A stretch of 64,000 nucleotides of DNA, from the NCBI RefSeq assembly GCF_015709515.1, contig NZ_JADNQZ010000057.1, forward strand, positions 214,420 to 278,419, read 5' to 3'. This DNA comes from Methylocystis sp. H62. GTDB taxonomy: Bacteria; Pseudomonadota; Alphaproteobacteria; Rhizobiales; Beijerinckiaceae. Numbering within the stretch: position 1 is the stretch's first letter; each line of letters opens with the position of its first letter. The position numbers and the translations under genes were made by a program. A model generated the notes under the pieces. It was not told the DNA's origin. It saw nothing but the letters and a program-made list of their open reading frames with translations, and made no database searches. Positions 38,339-50,600 of the stretch are shown here, in pieces.

Positions 38339-38635
38339 ATGACCGTCGACGCTTTTCTCGAATCGCTTTCCGCATCCGAGCCGCCGGCTCTCCCGCCGCC
38401 GCTGCGGGCGCTGTGGTTCGACGCCAAGGGCGATTGGAACGCGGCGCATAAATGCGTCGACGACAAATCCGACCCCCAGAGCATGTGGGTCCACGCCTAC
38501 CTCCATCGCAAGGAAGGCGATCTTTCGAACGCCTTCTACTGGTATCGCCGCGCCGGGCGAGAGCCGCACAACGGCCCGCTTTTAGAAGAATGGCGCGAGA
38601 TCGCCGAAGCGCTGCTGTCGCAAGCGGCGCCATGA
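38339..38635 (+). CDS. Small conserved hypothetical protein with TPR/Sel1-like helices
   Basis: The 98-residue protein has helical A-L-W repeats (WNAAHKCVDDKSDPQSMWVHAYLHRKEGDLSNAFYWYRRAGR) resembling two TPR/Sel1-like units with paired Trp/Tyr. No signal peptide or membrane segment. The stop overlaps the recQ start (ATGA), so it may work with RecQ or simply share its transcript. Function is unknown. Confidence 0.75.
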   Translation: MTVDAFLESLSASEPPALPPPLRALWFDAKGDWNAAHKCVDDKSDPQSMWVHAYLHRKEGDLSNAFYWYRRAGREPHNGPLLEEWREIAEALLSQAAP

Positions 38636-40209
38636 CGGGGTTGTCCGCGCAAGAATTGCTGCGCAGCATTTTCGGCTTTTCGGACTTTCTGCCGGGTCAG
38701 GCGGAGATCGTCGAGGCGGTGCTCGACGGGCGCGACGCCATCGCCATCATGCCGACGGGCTCCGGCAAATCGCTGCTCTATCAGCTGCCGGCCGCGGCGC
38801 CGGGGGGCGGGCTCGTTCTCGTCTGCTCGCCGCTGATCGCGCTGATGCGCGACCAGCTTCGAACCCTCGCCGACTCTGGGGTCGGGGCCGTCGCGCTTCA
38901 CTCCATGCAGGAGGACGACGAAGCGGCGGCCGCGATCGACGCCGTCGCGTCGGGCCGGGCAAAGCTGCTTTACGTCGCCCCCGAGCGTCTCGCCCAGGAC
39001 GGGACGCAGCATTTATTGCGCAGCATTCGCATCAAACTCTTCGCGGCCGATGAGGCGCATTGCGTCTCGCATTGGGGCCATGAGTTTCGCCCCGACTATC
39101 GCGCGCTCGGCGAGATTGCGCGAAAACTCGGCGCGCCGCCGATGCTCGCCGTCACCGCGACGGCCGGTCCGCGCACCCGCGACGACATCGCCCGCACGCT
39201 GTTTTCGCGGCCGCCCGAGATTTTTCAGCGCTCCTTCGCGCGGCCGAATCTCTCCCTCGATTTCGCGCAGAAGCGCGCCGGCCTGCGGCAGATCGTCGAA
39301 TTCGCGCGCAAAGGCCGCGACGCCGGCAAGCAAAGCGGCATTATCTATTGCAACTCGCGCAACAAGACCGACGCGCTGGCGCGCGAGCTCTCGCGGCTCG
39401 GCTTCGATGCGCTGCCCTATCACGCCGGGCTCGACGCTCATACGCGCGCGGAGAGCCAGGACGCTTTCTTTACCCGCAAGGGCGCGGTGATGGTGGCGAC
39501 CATCGCCTTCGGCATGGGCGTCGACAAGCCCGACGTGCGCTTCATCGTTCACGCCGATCTGCCGACCTCGGTCGAAGGCTATTATCAAGAGATCGGCCGG
39601 GCCGGACGCGATGGCGCGCCGGCCCGCGCGCTGACGCTGTTCTCGCCCGCGGAGCTGGCGCTGCGCTGGCGCGTTCCGGATGCGGCGCAGGAAGAAGAGG
39701 CGGCCGCCGGCGATAACGCCAGGCGCCAGGCGATGGCGCGGCTCGCGGCGGCGCCGGGGTGCCGTTTTCAGCGGCTCCTCGCAGAATTTGGCGAAGCGAG
39801 CGGGCCCTGCGGCCGATGCGACCATTGCCGCGGCGGACCGATGGCGTGGCCCCGTCGCCTGTCGTCACTCGCCCTCGGCTGGCGCGCCGCGCTCGCAAGC
39901 GGCTTCGCCGCGCGCGCCGACCTTTCGGAAGACGATGCCGATCTTCCTGAGACGACGCCTGCGCCGATCGACGCGCCGCGGCAACAGCGGGAGCCGCCGC
40001 TGACCGTGGCCGAGGCGCGCCTGCTGCGCGCGCTCCAGGCCGAGAGGCTCGCCATCGCAAAACGGCGCGGCTTGGCGCCGCGAATCGTCGCCGCCGAACA
40101 GGCGCTGCGCGCCCTCGCGCGCGAACGGCCGCAAAGCGCCGACGACCCGCTGCTGCGGGGGCTCGAAGACGCGGCGGCGCTGCTGCGGGTGATCCGCGAA
40201 GCCCTCTAA
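38632..40209 (+). CDS. recQ: ATP-dependent DNA helicase RecQ
   Basis: The 525-residue helicase has motif I TGSGKSLLY, motif II DEAHC, motif IV-VI FGMGVDKPDVRFIVH and QEIGRAGRDG, and the zinc-binding cysteines CGRCDHC after the core. The C-terminus has a short RQC remnant and helical region rather than a full HRDC domain. It unwinds DNA with 3'-5' polarity in recombination repair. The ATG overlaps the stop of the preceding small gene. Confidence 0.92.
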   Translation: MTGLSAQELLRSIFGFSDFLPGQAEIVEAVLDGRDAIAIMPTGSGKSLLYQLPAAAPGGGLVLVCSPLIALMRDQLRTLADSGVGAVALHSMQEDDEAAAAIDAVASGRAKLLYVAPERLAQDGTQHLLRSIRIKLFAADEAHCVSHWGHEFRPDYRALGEIARKLGAPPMLAVTATAGPRTRDDIARTLFSRPPEIFQRSFARPNLSLDFAQKRAGLRQIVEFARKGRDAGKQSGIIYCNSRNKTDALARELSRLGFDALPYHAGLDAHTRAESQDAFFTRKGAVMVATIAFGMGVDKPDVRFIVHADLPTSVEGYYQEIGRAGRDGAPARALTLFSPAELALRWRVPDAAQEEEAAAGDNARRQAMARLAAAPGCRFQRLLAEFGEASGPCGRCDHCRGGPMAWPRRLSSLALGWRAALASGFAARADLSEDDADLPETTPAPIDAPRQQREPPLTVAEARLLRALQAERLAIAKRRGLAPRIVAAEQALRALARERPQSADDPLLRGLEDAAALLRVIREAL

Positions 40210-40279
40210 AGCCGGCGTGAGGGTTTCGTTCGGCGCCGCAACACTGTAGTTAGGGCTCCCCGTGCCGTTCCCAGAGCCC

Positions 40280-41716
40280 ATGTCCGCTAACCCGCCGCCA
40301 AACCCCGCCGAACTGCGACAGGTCATGTTCGGGCTCGGCCTCGCCATGCTGCTCTCGGCCCTCGATCAGACGATCGTGGTCACGGCCATGCCGACCATCG
40401 CGGCGGACCTCGGCGATCCGCAGGATCTGCCCTGGATCGTGACCGCCTATCTCATCGCGGCGACGGTGGTGACGCCGCTCTACGGCAAATTCGCCGACGT
40501 CTACGGGCGGCGGCGCGTCATCCTGATCGGCGTGATCACTTTCGTGATCGGATCGGTCGCTTGCGCCTTGGCCCCGAGCATGGCGGCGCTCGCCGGCGCG
40601 AGGGTCATTCAGGGACTTGGCGGCGGCGGCCTGATCTCGCTCGCGCAGACGATCGTCGCCGATCTCGTCTCGCCGCGCGAGCGCGGCCGATATCAATCCT
40701 ATTTCGCTGCGGTGTTCATCACCTCCAGCATCGCCGGTCCGGCGCTTGGCGGCATTTTTGCGCAATATTGGCATTGGTCGCTGATCTTCTGGATCAATCT
40801 GCCGCTGGGCCTCGCGGCGCTCCTGATCGTCAATTCGAGGTTGAAGCGCGTGCCGGAGCGGCGCCATCCGCATCGCGTCGACTATCTGGGCGCGATGTTG
40901 CTGATCGCGGGCTCCGGCCTTCTCGTGCTGGCGCTCGGCTGGGGCGGCGTGCGCTATCCGTGGCGATCGGCGCCGATCGTCGGGCTCCTTACCGCCTCCG
41001 CTCTCGCCTGGGCGCTTTTCGCCTGGCGCACGGCGCGCGCCGAGGAGCCGCTCATTCCGCTGCGCATTCTCCGACTGCGGATCGTGCGCGACGCCATCCT
41101 GTCGAGCTCCTTTGGGCTCGGCGGGTTCGTCGGACTTTCGGTCGTGATGCCGATCTATTACGAAATCTGCGGCGGGATGAACGCGAGCGAATCGGGGCTG
41201 ACGCTTATCCCCCTAATGGTCGGCACCGTCGCCGGCGCCACGCTGTCGGGACGATTGATGGGGCGTTTGACGCATTACAAGACGGCTCCGCTCCTCGGGC
41301 TCGGCGCCGGCGCTCTCGCCGCGTTGGGCGCGGCGGCGATGATGGGGTCAGGGCGCTCGCTGCTTTGGCTCAACGCCCTGCTCACCGTCACGACCTTCGG
41401 GATCGGCGCGATGCTGCCTGTGGCGACCGTTTCGGTGCAGAACGCGGTCGATTCGCGCGATTTGGGGACGGCGACGGCCTCGATGCAATTCTTTCGGCAG
41501 CTGGCGGCCGGGGCGGCCGTCGCGCTTTTCGCCGCGCTGGCGATTGGCGGCGGCCGCGCGCAATTGCTCGAGGAGATGAAGACGGACGTCGACGGCGCCG
41601 CTTTGTTTTCGAGCTTTCGCCTCGTTTTTCTGGCGCTTGCCGTCTGCGTCGCCCTGTCCTTGCTTTTCCTCGCGCGTATGGAGGAGCGGCCGCTGCGCGG
41701 CGAGCGACGCAGCTGA
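40280..41716 (+). CDS. MFS drug efflux transporter, DHA2 family (EmrB/QacA-like)
   Basis: The 478-residue protein has about 14 membrane helices, the TM1 motif LLSALDQTIVVTAMPTI of 14-TMS multidrug antiporters and the A motif GKFADVYGRRRVILIG. It should export lipophilic compounds using protons. The ATG at 40280 is used; an in-frame GTG at 40262 is possible. Substrate is unknown and no regulator is adjacent. Confidence 0.9.
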   Translation: MSANPPPNPAELRQVMFGLGLAMLLSALDQTIVVTAMPTIAADLGDPQDLPWIVTAYLIAATVVTPLYGKFADVYGRRRVILIGVITFVIGSVACALAPSMAALAGARVIQGLGGGGLISLAQTIVADLVSPRERGRYQSYFAAVFITSSIAGPALGGIFAQYWHWSLIFWINLPLGLAALLIVNSRLKRVPERRHPHRVDYLGAMLLIAGSGLLVLALGWGGVRYPWRSAPIVGLLTASALAWALFAWRTARAEEPLIPLRILRLRIVRDAILSSSFGLGGFVGLSVVMPIYYEICGGMNASESGLTLIPLMVGTVAGATLSGRLMGRLTHYKTAPLLGLGAGALAALGAAAMMGSGRSLLWLNALLTVTTFGIGAMLPVATVSVQNAVDSRDLGTATASMQFFRQLAAGAAVALFAALAIGGGRAQLLEEMKTDVDGAALFSSFRLVFLALAVCVALSLLFLARMEERPLRGERRS

Positions 41717-41808
41717 CAGGTCGATTTTGCTCGCGTCTTTTCTATTTGCCCCCATGGCATGGAATTTTCTAGAAAGATTCCACCTTCCCGCGCCGCAAGG
41801 ACCCTTCC

Positions 41809-44520
<2,712 letters not shown>

Positions 44521-44672
44521 ATCTCGACAAAAAACCATTGACTCAGTCGATGTCCTCCGACAGCGTTGCTGTGCTTTGCGTTGGTTTCGAGCCGTTGCGG
44601 TTGCAATGTCTTCAACGCAGCGCTCTACAAAAACAAAAAAGCTCACGACGCGAAGAAGAGGAAAATCAGCAT

Positions 44673-44954
44673 ATGAATAAATACGCCCTTACGGCCGCCG
44701 CCGCCCTGTTCCTGGCGACGACCGCGCCGTCGTTCGCCTTCGACGCCGGTGTCGGTTTGCGCGCACCGAGCCAGGCGACGCGCATCAGCTGCGACACGCA
44801 CGCCGAAGACGATCAGGCCGTTTGCGCCAGCAAGTGCGAGGACGCCTATCTTAAGGACCAGCAGGGCTGGACGGCGGACATGAGCAAGATCAAGTCCGCC
44901 AAGAAAGCGTGCGACGACAAGTGTGGCTGCCCGCAGAACTCGAAGGGCCTTTAA
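44673..44954 (+). CDS. Small secreted cysteine-rich protein (paralogue 1)
   Basis: The 93-residue protein has a Sec signal peptide (MNKYALTAAAALFLATTAPSFA) and a mature part of about 70 residues with seven Cys: SCDTH, VCASKCEDAYL and KKACDDKCGCPQN. The pattern recurs in the gene at 45283. No haem CxxCH or known metal motif is present. The start with AGAGGA upstream is firm. Family unknown; disulfides or metal binding in the periplasm are possible. Confidence 0.78.
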   Translation: MNKYALTAAAALFLATTAPSFAFDAGVGLRAPSQATRISCDTHAEDDQAVCASKCEDAYLKDQQGWTADMSKIKSAKKACDDKCGCPQNSKGL

Positions 44955-44981
44955 CAGTCTCATTGGTTCGAACAGCGGCAT

Positions 44982-45012
44982 AAGGGCGCGCGAGCGATCG
45001 CGCGCCCTTTTC
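44982..45012 (+). terminator. Intrinsic terminator after cysteine-rich gene 1
   Basis: GGGCGCGCGA-gcga-TCGCGCGCCC forms a perfect 10-bp stem followed by TTTT, 30 bases beyond the stop. Confidence 0.85.
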
Positions 45013-45282
45013 GCGTTCGCCAATCAAACGTCGGACAGCCGTCACGCCGCGTCGTCGTGTTCAGCAAGGACATGAAAACAACAGGCTTTTCGTCAATCGC
45101 GCCGTAGACCGACGAAGCGGCTTGAGACATGGCGCCAGCGACGCGCAATTGACATGAGCGGCCACATACGACATCGTCCGGCCGCTTATTGCGTTATGTG
45201 ACGCCGTTGCTGTTCCATGGCGGGAGGGGTCGAGCGCAAGCGCAGTCTAGACGCCCAACGGGCAAGTGAAGGAAACGACCAA
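45013..45282. other. Gene-free region between the two cysteine-rich genes
   Basis: About 270 bases likely hold the promoter of the second cysteine-rich gene. A TTGACA hexamer occurs near 45149. No other feature was recognised. Confidence 0.4.
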
Positions 45283-45525
45283 ATGAATAAATACGCCATT
45301 ATGACGGCGGCTCTCCTTGTCGCTGGCATGATCAGCCCGGCATTCGCGGATTGCGACGTCCACAAAGCGGACGAAGACAAGCAGGCTAAATGCGCTGAGA
45401 AATGCGACGACGAGTACCTCGCCCGCAAGATGAATTATGCCTCCAACAAAAGTGAAGTCTTCGCCAATAAGAAGGCCTGTGACGCCGCCTGCGGCTGCCC
45501 GCAGAACACCAAGGACAAGGAGTAA
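45283..45525 (+). CDS. Small secreted cysteine-rich protein (paralogue 2)
   Basis: The 80-residue protein has a signal peptide (MNKYAIMTAALLVAGMISPAFA) almost identical at its start to paralogue 1, then DCDVH, KCAEKCDDEYL and KKACDAACGCPQN. Seven Cys are in the same spacing blocks; the linker between YL and KKAC differs in sequence. A GGAAACG sequence lies upstream. Its own terminator shows it is a separate transcription unit. Family unknown. Confidence 0.8.
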   Translation: MNKYAIMTAALLVAGMISPAFADCDVHKADEDKQAKCAEKCDDEYLARKMNYASNKSEVFANKKACDAACGCPQNTKDKE

Positions 45526-45561
45526 AAAGGCCGAGCCTCGCGAGCGAGGTCGGTTGAGACG

Positions 45562-45592
45562 GGGCGCGCATTCAATGCGCGCCCATTTTTTT
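45562..45592. terminator. Intrinsic terminator after cysteine-rich gene 2
   Basis: GGGCGCGCATT-c-AATGCGCGCCC is a perfect 11-bp stem followed by ATTTTTTT on the plus strand. It sits between the convergent cysteine-rich gene and the secreted protein gene. Confidence 0.88.
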
Positions 45593-45594
45593 GG

Positions 45595-46074
45595 TCAGTC
45601 CGCCGTATAGACCTTGCCGTCCGGGCCTTTCCAGCCGCTGCCCGCTTCATAAAAGCGATATTCCTCATCGAACAGAACCGTTGAACCGGGCGCGATATAT
45701 TGCTTGCCCGGGGGATCGGAACTGCGCGGCGCAGTCACATAATGACTGCTCGGCGAACAGCCTTCGGAAAATTTTCCAGCCTCGTCAGCTTTGCATTCGA
45801 GATTTGCGCCTTCCGGAAACTCGACCCGCGCATTGAAGAAGATCTCGTAGCCCTTTTCTCCGGTCGCGTGCATCTCAAGGCGCTCGGCCATCGTCTGTTT
45901 GAACTCGACAATCTTGAACGGCTTGTCGACGCGCTGCTTCAGCAAGTTCTCGAAAATTTGCCGCGCATGCGCTTCAGTCGGATTGCAGCCGAACATGCAA
46001 AAAGCATTGGCCGGGATCGCCGATAGCAACGCCAGCAGCATCGCAACGGCGAATGTGATGAAAGCGCCTCGCAT
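45595..46074 (-). CDS. Secreted protein of unknown function
   Basis: The 159-residue protein has a signal peptide (RGAFITFAVAMLLALLSAIPANAF) and a mature part starting CMFGCNPTEAHARQIFENLL. Two further Cys lie at LECKADE and EGCSPSS, so two disulfides are possible. A good SD (GGGAGAGG) precedes the ATG at 46074. No family was recognised; the CMFGC start could also be a lipidation site, but the lipobox context is poor. Confidence 0.72.
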   Translation of the reverse strand: MRGAFITFAVAMLLALLSAIPANAFCMFGCNPTEAHARQIFENLLKQRVDKPFKIVEFKQTMAERLEMHATGEKGYEIFFNARVEFPEGANLECKADEAGKFSEGCSPSSHYVTAPRSSDPPGKQYIAPGSTVLFDEEYRFYEAGSGWKGPDGKVYTAD

Positions 46075-46175
46075 GATGTCCTCTCCCTCAGCCTTTATGA
46101 TTTCGCCGCCCGGCGGCGCGTCTTTTTTAAACTCTAGCATCTTATCGCAGCATTCGCGGCGCGTCTTAAGTCCTG

Positions 46176-46264
46176 GAGCGCGTCCCGATCACATGGAAAC
46201 ACGTGGTCGATAGAAGTCGCGCACATCAAAATGGTGGAACAGGAACTCATCGAAAAAGTCCGTC
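46176..46264. repeat. Dispersed intergenic repeat, copy C (diverged)
   Basis: It begins GAGCGCGTCCCGATCACATG and shows the same order of blocks as copies A and B (palindrome, GAAGTCGC, GGAACAGGAACTCATCGAAAAAGTC) with more changes. It fills the gap after the TolC-like gene. Confidence 0.75.
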
Positions 46265-47670
46265 TAACGGTCGGGCGTCGTCGGATCGCCCCAGAGATCC
46301 TTCACCTGGTCGAAATGGATCGCCGGATCATAGCCGCCGGGCGTGAGGCCGAGCCAATCTGAAGAAAGCCGCCCGAGCGAAGAGAGTACGGCATAGGAGG
46401 CGACGACGCGGTCGCGCTGAGCGAAGACGAGCGCGATGCGGGCGTAGAGCAACTCTTGCTGCGCGATAAGAATTTCGAGGGTCGTTCGCTGACCGGCCTT
46501 GGCTTCTTCTCGCACCCCGTAAAGCGCGCGCTCGGCCGCGGCGATTTGCGTTTGCGCCGCGGCGATCTGCGCTTTGGCCGCCTGCAGCGCGCCCCAATAC
46601 GCGCGAACGAGCGAGAGAACCTCGGCGCGCGCGACGTCGGCGTCGAACCGGCGCTGCCCGGCGGTCTCCTTGGCTTGCCGAACGCGGGAAGATGTCAGGC
46701 CGCCCTCATAAATCGGCACGCTGAGGTGGCCCCCGACTTTGGCCCCGATGTTGCGGTTGCCAATGCCGGCGATGTCGGTCTGCGTGAAAATGTCGCCGAC
46801 GATCGACAGTTTGGGCATGAAGTCGGCTTCGAGCGCGTTGATGTCGAGATCGGCGACGTCGGCCTCGTGAAGCGCCGCGAGGATGAACGGATGCTCCCTT
46901 TGCGCGATGCGTTCCGCTTCTTCGCGCGACTTCGGCAGCAATCGGTCGATCGGCGCGCCCGGCGCGAGCTTCGTCGGCTCGACGCCGACCGTCTTGCGAT
47001 AGACGCCGATGCTGGCGTCGAGCGTCGCGCGCGCCGCGCTGGCGAGAGATTTCCCTCCTGCGAGACGCGCCTCGACCTGCGCGACATCGGTTAGCGTGAT
47101 CTGTCCATATTGATAGCGCTCCCGCGTCTGGCGCAATTGCTCATTCAGGACCGCGACATTGCTTTCCTGGAGTTTGAGCGCCGCCGTGTCGCGCAAGACG
47201 TTCATATAAGCGGTGACCGCGTCGAATAAGACCTGTTGCTCGGTGAGGCGCAAACGTTCGCGTCCGGCGAAGACGCCCGATTCCGCCGCGCGCGTTTCGT
47301 TTCGCGCCTTGAAGCCGTCGAAAATCGGCTGCTCGATGGTCAAAGTGGCGGAGCGAGGAACGCTGCCGCCGTTTTGGATGCTCTTCGTGCGAGCTCTGAG
47401 CGTGGGATCGTCGAGATCGACGTCGCGCTGTTGCGTGATGTAGCGGTTGCGCTGCACGCCGAGATAGCCGTCGGCGGAAACGCGCGGCCGCATGCCGGCC
47501 TGCGCCTGCGGCACATTCTCATCAATCGCGCGCAGCTCCGCTCTGCCGGCGTTGAGCTGCGGATTGGCGTCATAGGCGCGACGCATCGCGCCCATCAAGG
47601 TTTCGGCGTGGGATGCGCCGCCGCTCAGAAAGAAGCAGATCAGGACCGAGGCGACGCCGCGCACGCTCAC
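46264..47670 (-). CDS. TolC-family outer-membrane efflux channel
   Basis: The 468-residue protein has a signal peptide (VSVRGVASVLICFFLSGGASHA) and two OEP repeats of long helices, with TLTIEQPIFDGFKARNETRAAESGV and LSVPIYEGGLTSSRVRQAKE as the strand-helix junctions of TolC/AggA-type proteins. It serves as the outer-membrane duct of the pump encoded just upstream. The GTG start lies two bases after the pump stop. Confidence 0.9.
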   Translation of the reverse strand: MSVRGVASVLICFFLSGGASHAETLMGAMRRAYDANPQLNAGRAELRAIDENVPQAQAGMRPRVSADGYLGVQRNRYITQQRDVDLDDPTLRARTKSIQNGGSVPRSATLTIEQPIFDGFKARNETRAAESGVFAGRERLRLTEQQVLFDAVTAYMNVLRDTAALKLQESNVAVLNEQLRQTRERYQYGQITLTDVAQVEARLAGGKSLASAARATLDASIGVYRKTVGVEPTKLAPGAPIDRLLPKSREEAERIAQREHPFILAALHEADVADLDINALEADFMPKLSIVGDIFTQTDIAGIGNRNIGAKVGGHLSVPIYEGGLTSSRVRQAKETAGQRRFDADVARAEVLSLVRAYWGALQAAKAQIAAAQTQIAAAERALYGVREEAKAGQRTTLEILIAQQELLYARIALVFAQRDRVVASYAVLSSLGRLSSDWLGLTPGGYDPAIHFDQVKDLWGDPTTPDR

Positions 47671-47672
47671 GG

Positions 47673-50600
47673 TCAGCCCTCGCTTTGTTGCGCGGAAGCT
47701 GACTCTGGCGAACGACAAAAGAACGCGTAAAGGGCCGGCAGAACGACAAGAGTGAGAAGCGTGGCGCTGATCAGGCCGCCGATGACGACCGTCGCGATCG
47801 GCTTTTGCACCTCGGCGCCGGTGCTCGTGGCGAGCGCCATCGGCAGAAATCCGAGCGAGGCGACGAGCGCCGTCATCACGACGGGGCGCAGTCGCGTCAT
47901 CGCGCCTTTGAAGATCGCCTGACGCTCGGCCATGCCGCCTGCGATCAACTGAGAAATATAGGTGCGCATGACGAGGCCGTTCAGCACAGCGACGCCCGAG
48001 AGCGCGATGAAGCCGACCGCGGCCGAGACGGACATGGGCATGCCGCGCAGCCATAGCGCGGCGACGCCGCCGGAAAGCGCCAGCGGCACCGCGGTGAACA
48101 CCAACAGCGCGTCGCGCACCGAGCCGAGCGAGGAGTAGAGCAGCAGAAGAATGAGGAAAAAACAGATCGGCACGACAAACAACAAACGCGCGCGAGCCGC
48201 CGCGAGATTCTCGAATTGGCCGCCCCATGCAATCCAGTAGCCGGGCGGCAGGATAACTTTTGACTCGATTTTCGCCCGCGCCTCATCGACGACGGATGCG
48301 ATGTCGCGGCCGCGCACATTGGCGGTGACCACGACGCGACGATGGCCGTTTTCGCGCGAAATCTGGTTCTGACCGTCCACAATTGAAAATTTCGCGACCT
48401 GCTTCAGCAGCACGACCGGCGCATTGTCGGTCGCCGCTCCAGGAAGCGCGACGGGAATGGACTCCAACGCCTGCGCGTCCTCGCGCAAATTGTCCTGCAG
48501 CCGGACGACAATAGGGAAGCGGCGATCGCCCTCGAACACCACGCCCGCCCTTTGTCCGCCGATCGCCGCGCCGATCACGTCCTGCACGGCGGCGACGCTG
48601 AGGCCAAGCCGCGCGATCGCGCCCTTGTTGACGGCGACATCGAGAATCGGCAGTCCGGCCACTTGTTCGACCTTGACGTCGCTCGCGCCCTTGGTCGAAT
48701 TGAGAATGCCGGCGATCTGATTGGCAGCCTTCAACATGACGTCGAAATCGTCGCCGAACACTTTGACGGCGATGTCGCCGCGCACGCCGGCGAGCAATTC
48801 GTTGAAGCGCAGTTGAATAGGCTGCGAGAACTCATAGGCGTTTCCCGGCAGTTGCGCGAGCCGCGCCTCCAATTTTTCAATCAGCGCCGCCTTGTCGAGC
48901 CCTGGGTTGGGCCATTTGTCGCGCGGCTTCAACATGATGAACGTGTCGGTCAGGTTCGGCGGCATGGGATCTGTGGCGATCTCGGCCGTGCCGGTCTTGG
49001 AGAAGACATAGTCCACTTCGGGAAAACTGCGTAGCGCGCTCTCGATCTCGAACTGCATCGCCTGTGACTGCGTCAGCGACGCGCTGGGAATTCGGTTCGC
49101 CTGCATCGCGAGGTTTTTTTCGTCGAGCGTCGGCACGAACTCTTCGCCCAGCGTCAAGTAGAGAAGCGCCGCGAGGACGAAGGCGCACACGCCCAGCGCG
49201 ATCGGCTTCAAAGGCGCGGCCATCGCCCATTTCAAAATGGGTTCATATGCGCGCTTGAGGGCGCTCACGACGACATTTTCGGATTCGCGCACGCGACCTG
49301 AAAGCGCAATGGCGATCATCGCCGGAAAGAACGTCAGCGACAGGACGAACTCGGAGGCGAGCGCCATGATGACGGTCATCGCCATCGGATGGAACATTTT
49401 GCCTTCGACCCCTGAAAAGGTCAGGATCGGCACATAGACGAGGATGATGATCGCCTGGCCGTAGACGGTCGGCCGCCGCATCTCGACCGCCGAGTCGATC
49501 ACGGTCGTCAGCCGTTCTTCCAGCGTGAGCGCGCGGCCCAAGGCGCCCTGACGCTGCGAAAGACGGCGCAAGCAGTTCTCGGTGACAATGATGGCCCCGT
49601 CGGCGATCAGTCCGAAATCGAGCGCGCCGAGACTCATCAGATTGGCGCTGATCTTTCCGACATGCATGCCGATGCCGAGCAGCAACATCGTCAGCGGTAT
49701 GACCATCGCCGTCACGAGCGCCGCGCGAAAATTGTCGAGCATGACAAAGAGCACGAGGATGACGAGCGCGGCGCCCTCAACAAGATTCAGGGCGACCGTT
49801 TTGATCGTGGCGTTGACGAGCACGGTGCGGTTCAAGATCGTGCGCACTTCGACGCCGGGCGGCAGCAGCCGCCGGATTTCGTTCATCTTCGCATTGACGG
49901 CGCTCGACACTTCACGACTGTTTGCGCCGATCAGCATCAGCGCGGTGCCGATCACCACCTCTTCGCCGTTCATGCTGGCGCTGCCCACGCGCAGCTCGCG
50001 TCCGACGCCCACCTCCGCGATATCCTCGACGCGCACAGGGGTGCCGCCTCTCGTCGACACGACGACCTTGGCGATGTCGTCCATGGACTCGAGCCGACCC
50101 GGACTGCGCACGACGAGGCCCTCGCCATTGCGCTCGACGTAGCCTGCGCCGCGGCTGATGTTATTGCGCTCGATAATGCCGGCGAGATCGGCGAAGGACA
50201 GTCCGAGAGCGAAGATTTTCGCGGGGTCGGGCTGAACGTGATATTCCTTGACGTAGCCGCCAAGCGAGTCGACGCCGGCGACTCCGGGCACGGTGCGCAA
50301 CAACGGCCTGATGATCCAATCTTGCACCGTCCGCAGATAGGCGGTCATTTCGACCAAGTTGCGAAGTCTCTGCCCCTCAGGCGTCAGATAATCGCCATTG
50401 CTCTGCCAGCCCGGCTTTCCGTCCGGCGCCGGTTCATCCCCGCCTCGCGGCGCGTAGGCGATCGACCACATGTAGATCTCTGACAGCCCGGTGGCGACCG
50501 GGCCCATATGCGACTCTACGGCGGGTGGAAAATACTCCTTGGCGAGCGTGAGGCGCTCGCCGACCTGTTGGCGGGCGAAATAAATATCGACGCTGTCGCC

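Noticed and set aside
47671..48228. N-terminal extension of the TolC-like protein by about 186 codons
   Set aside because: The extension lies within the pump gene and the true signal peptide begins at the GTG at 47670.
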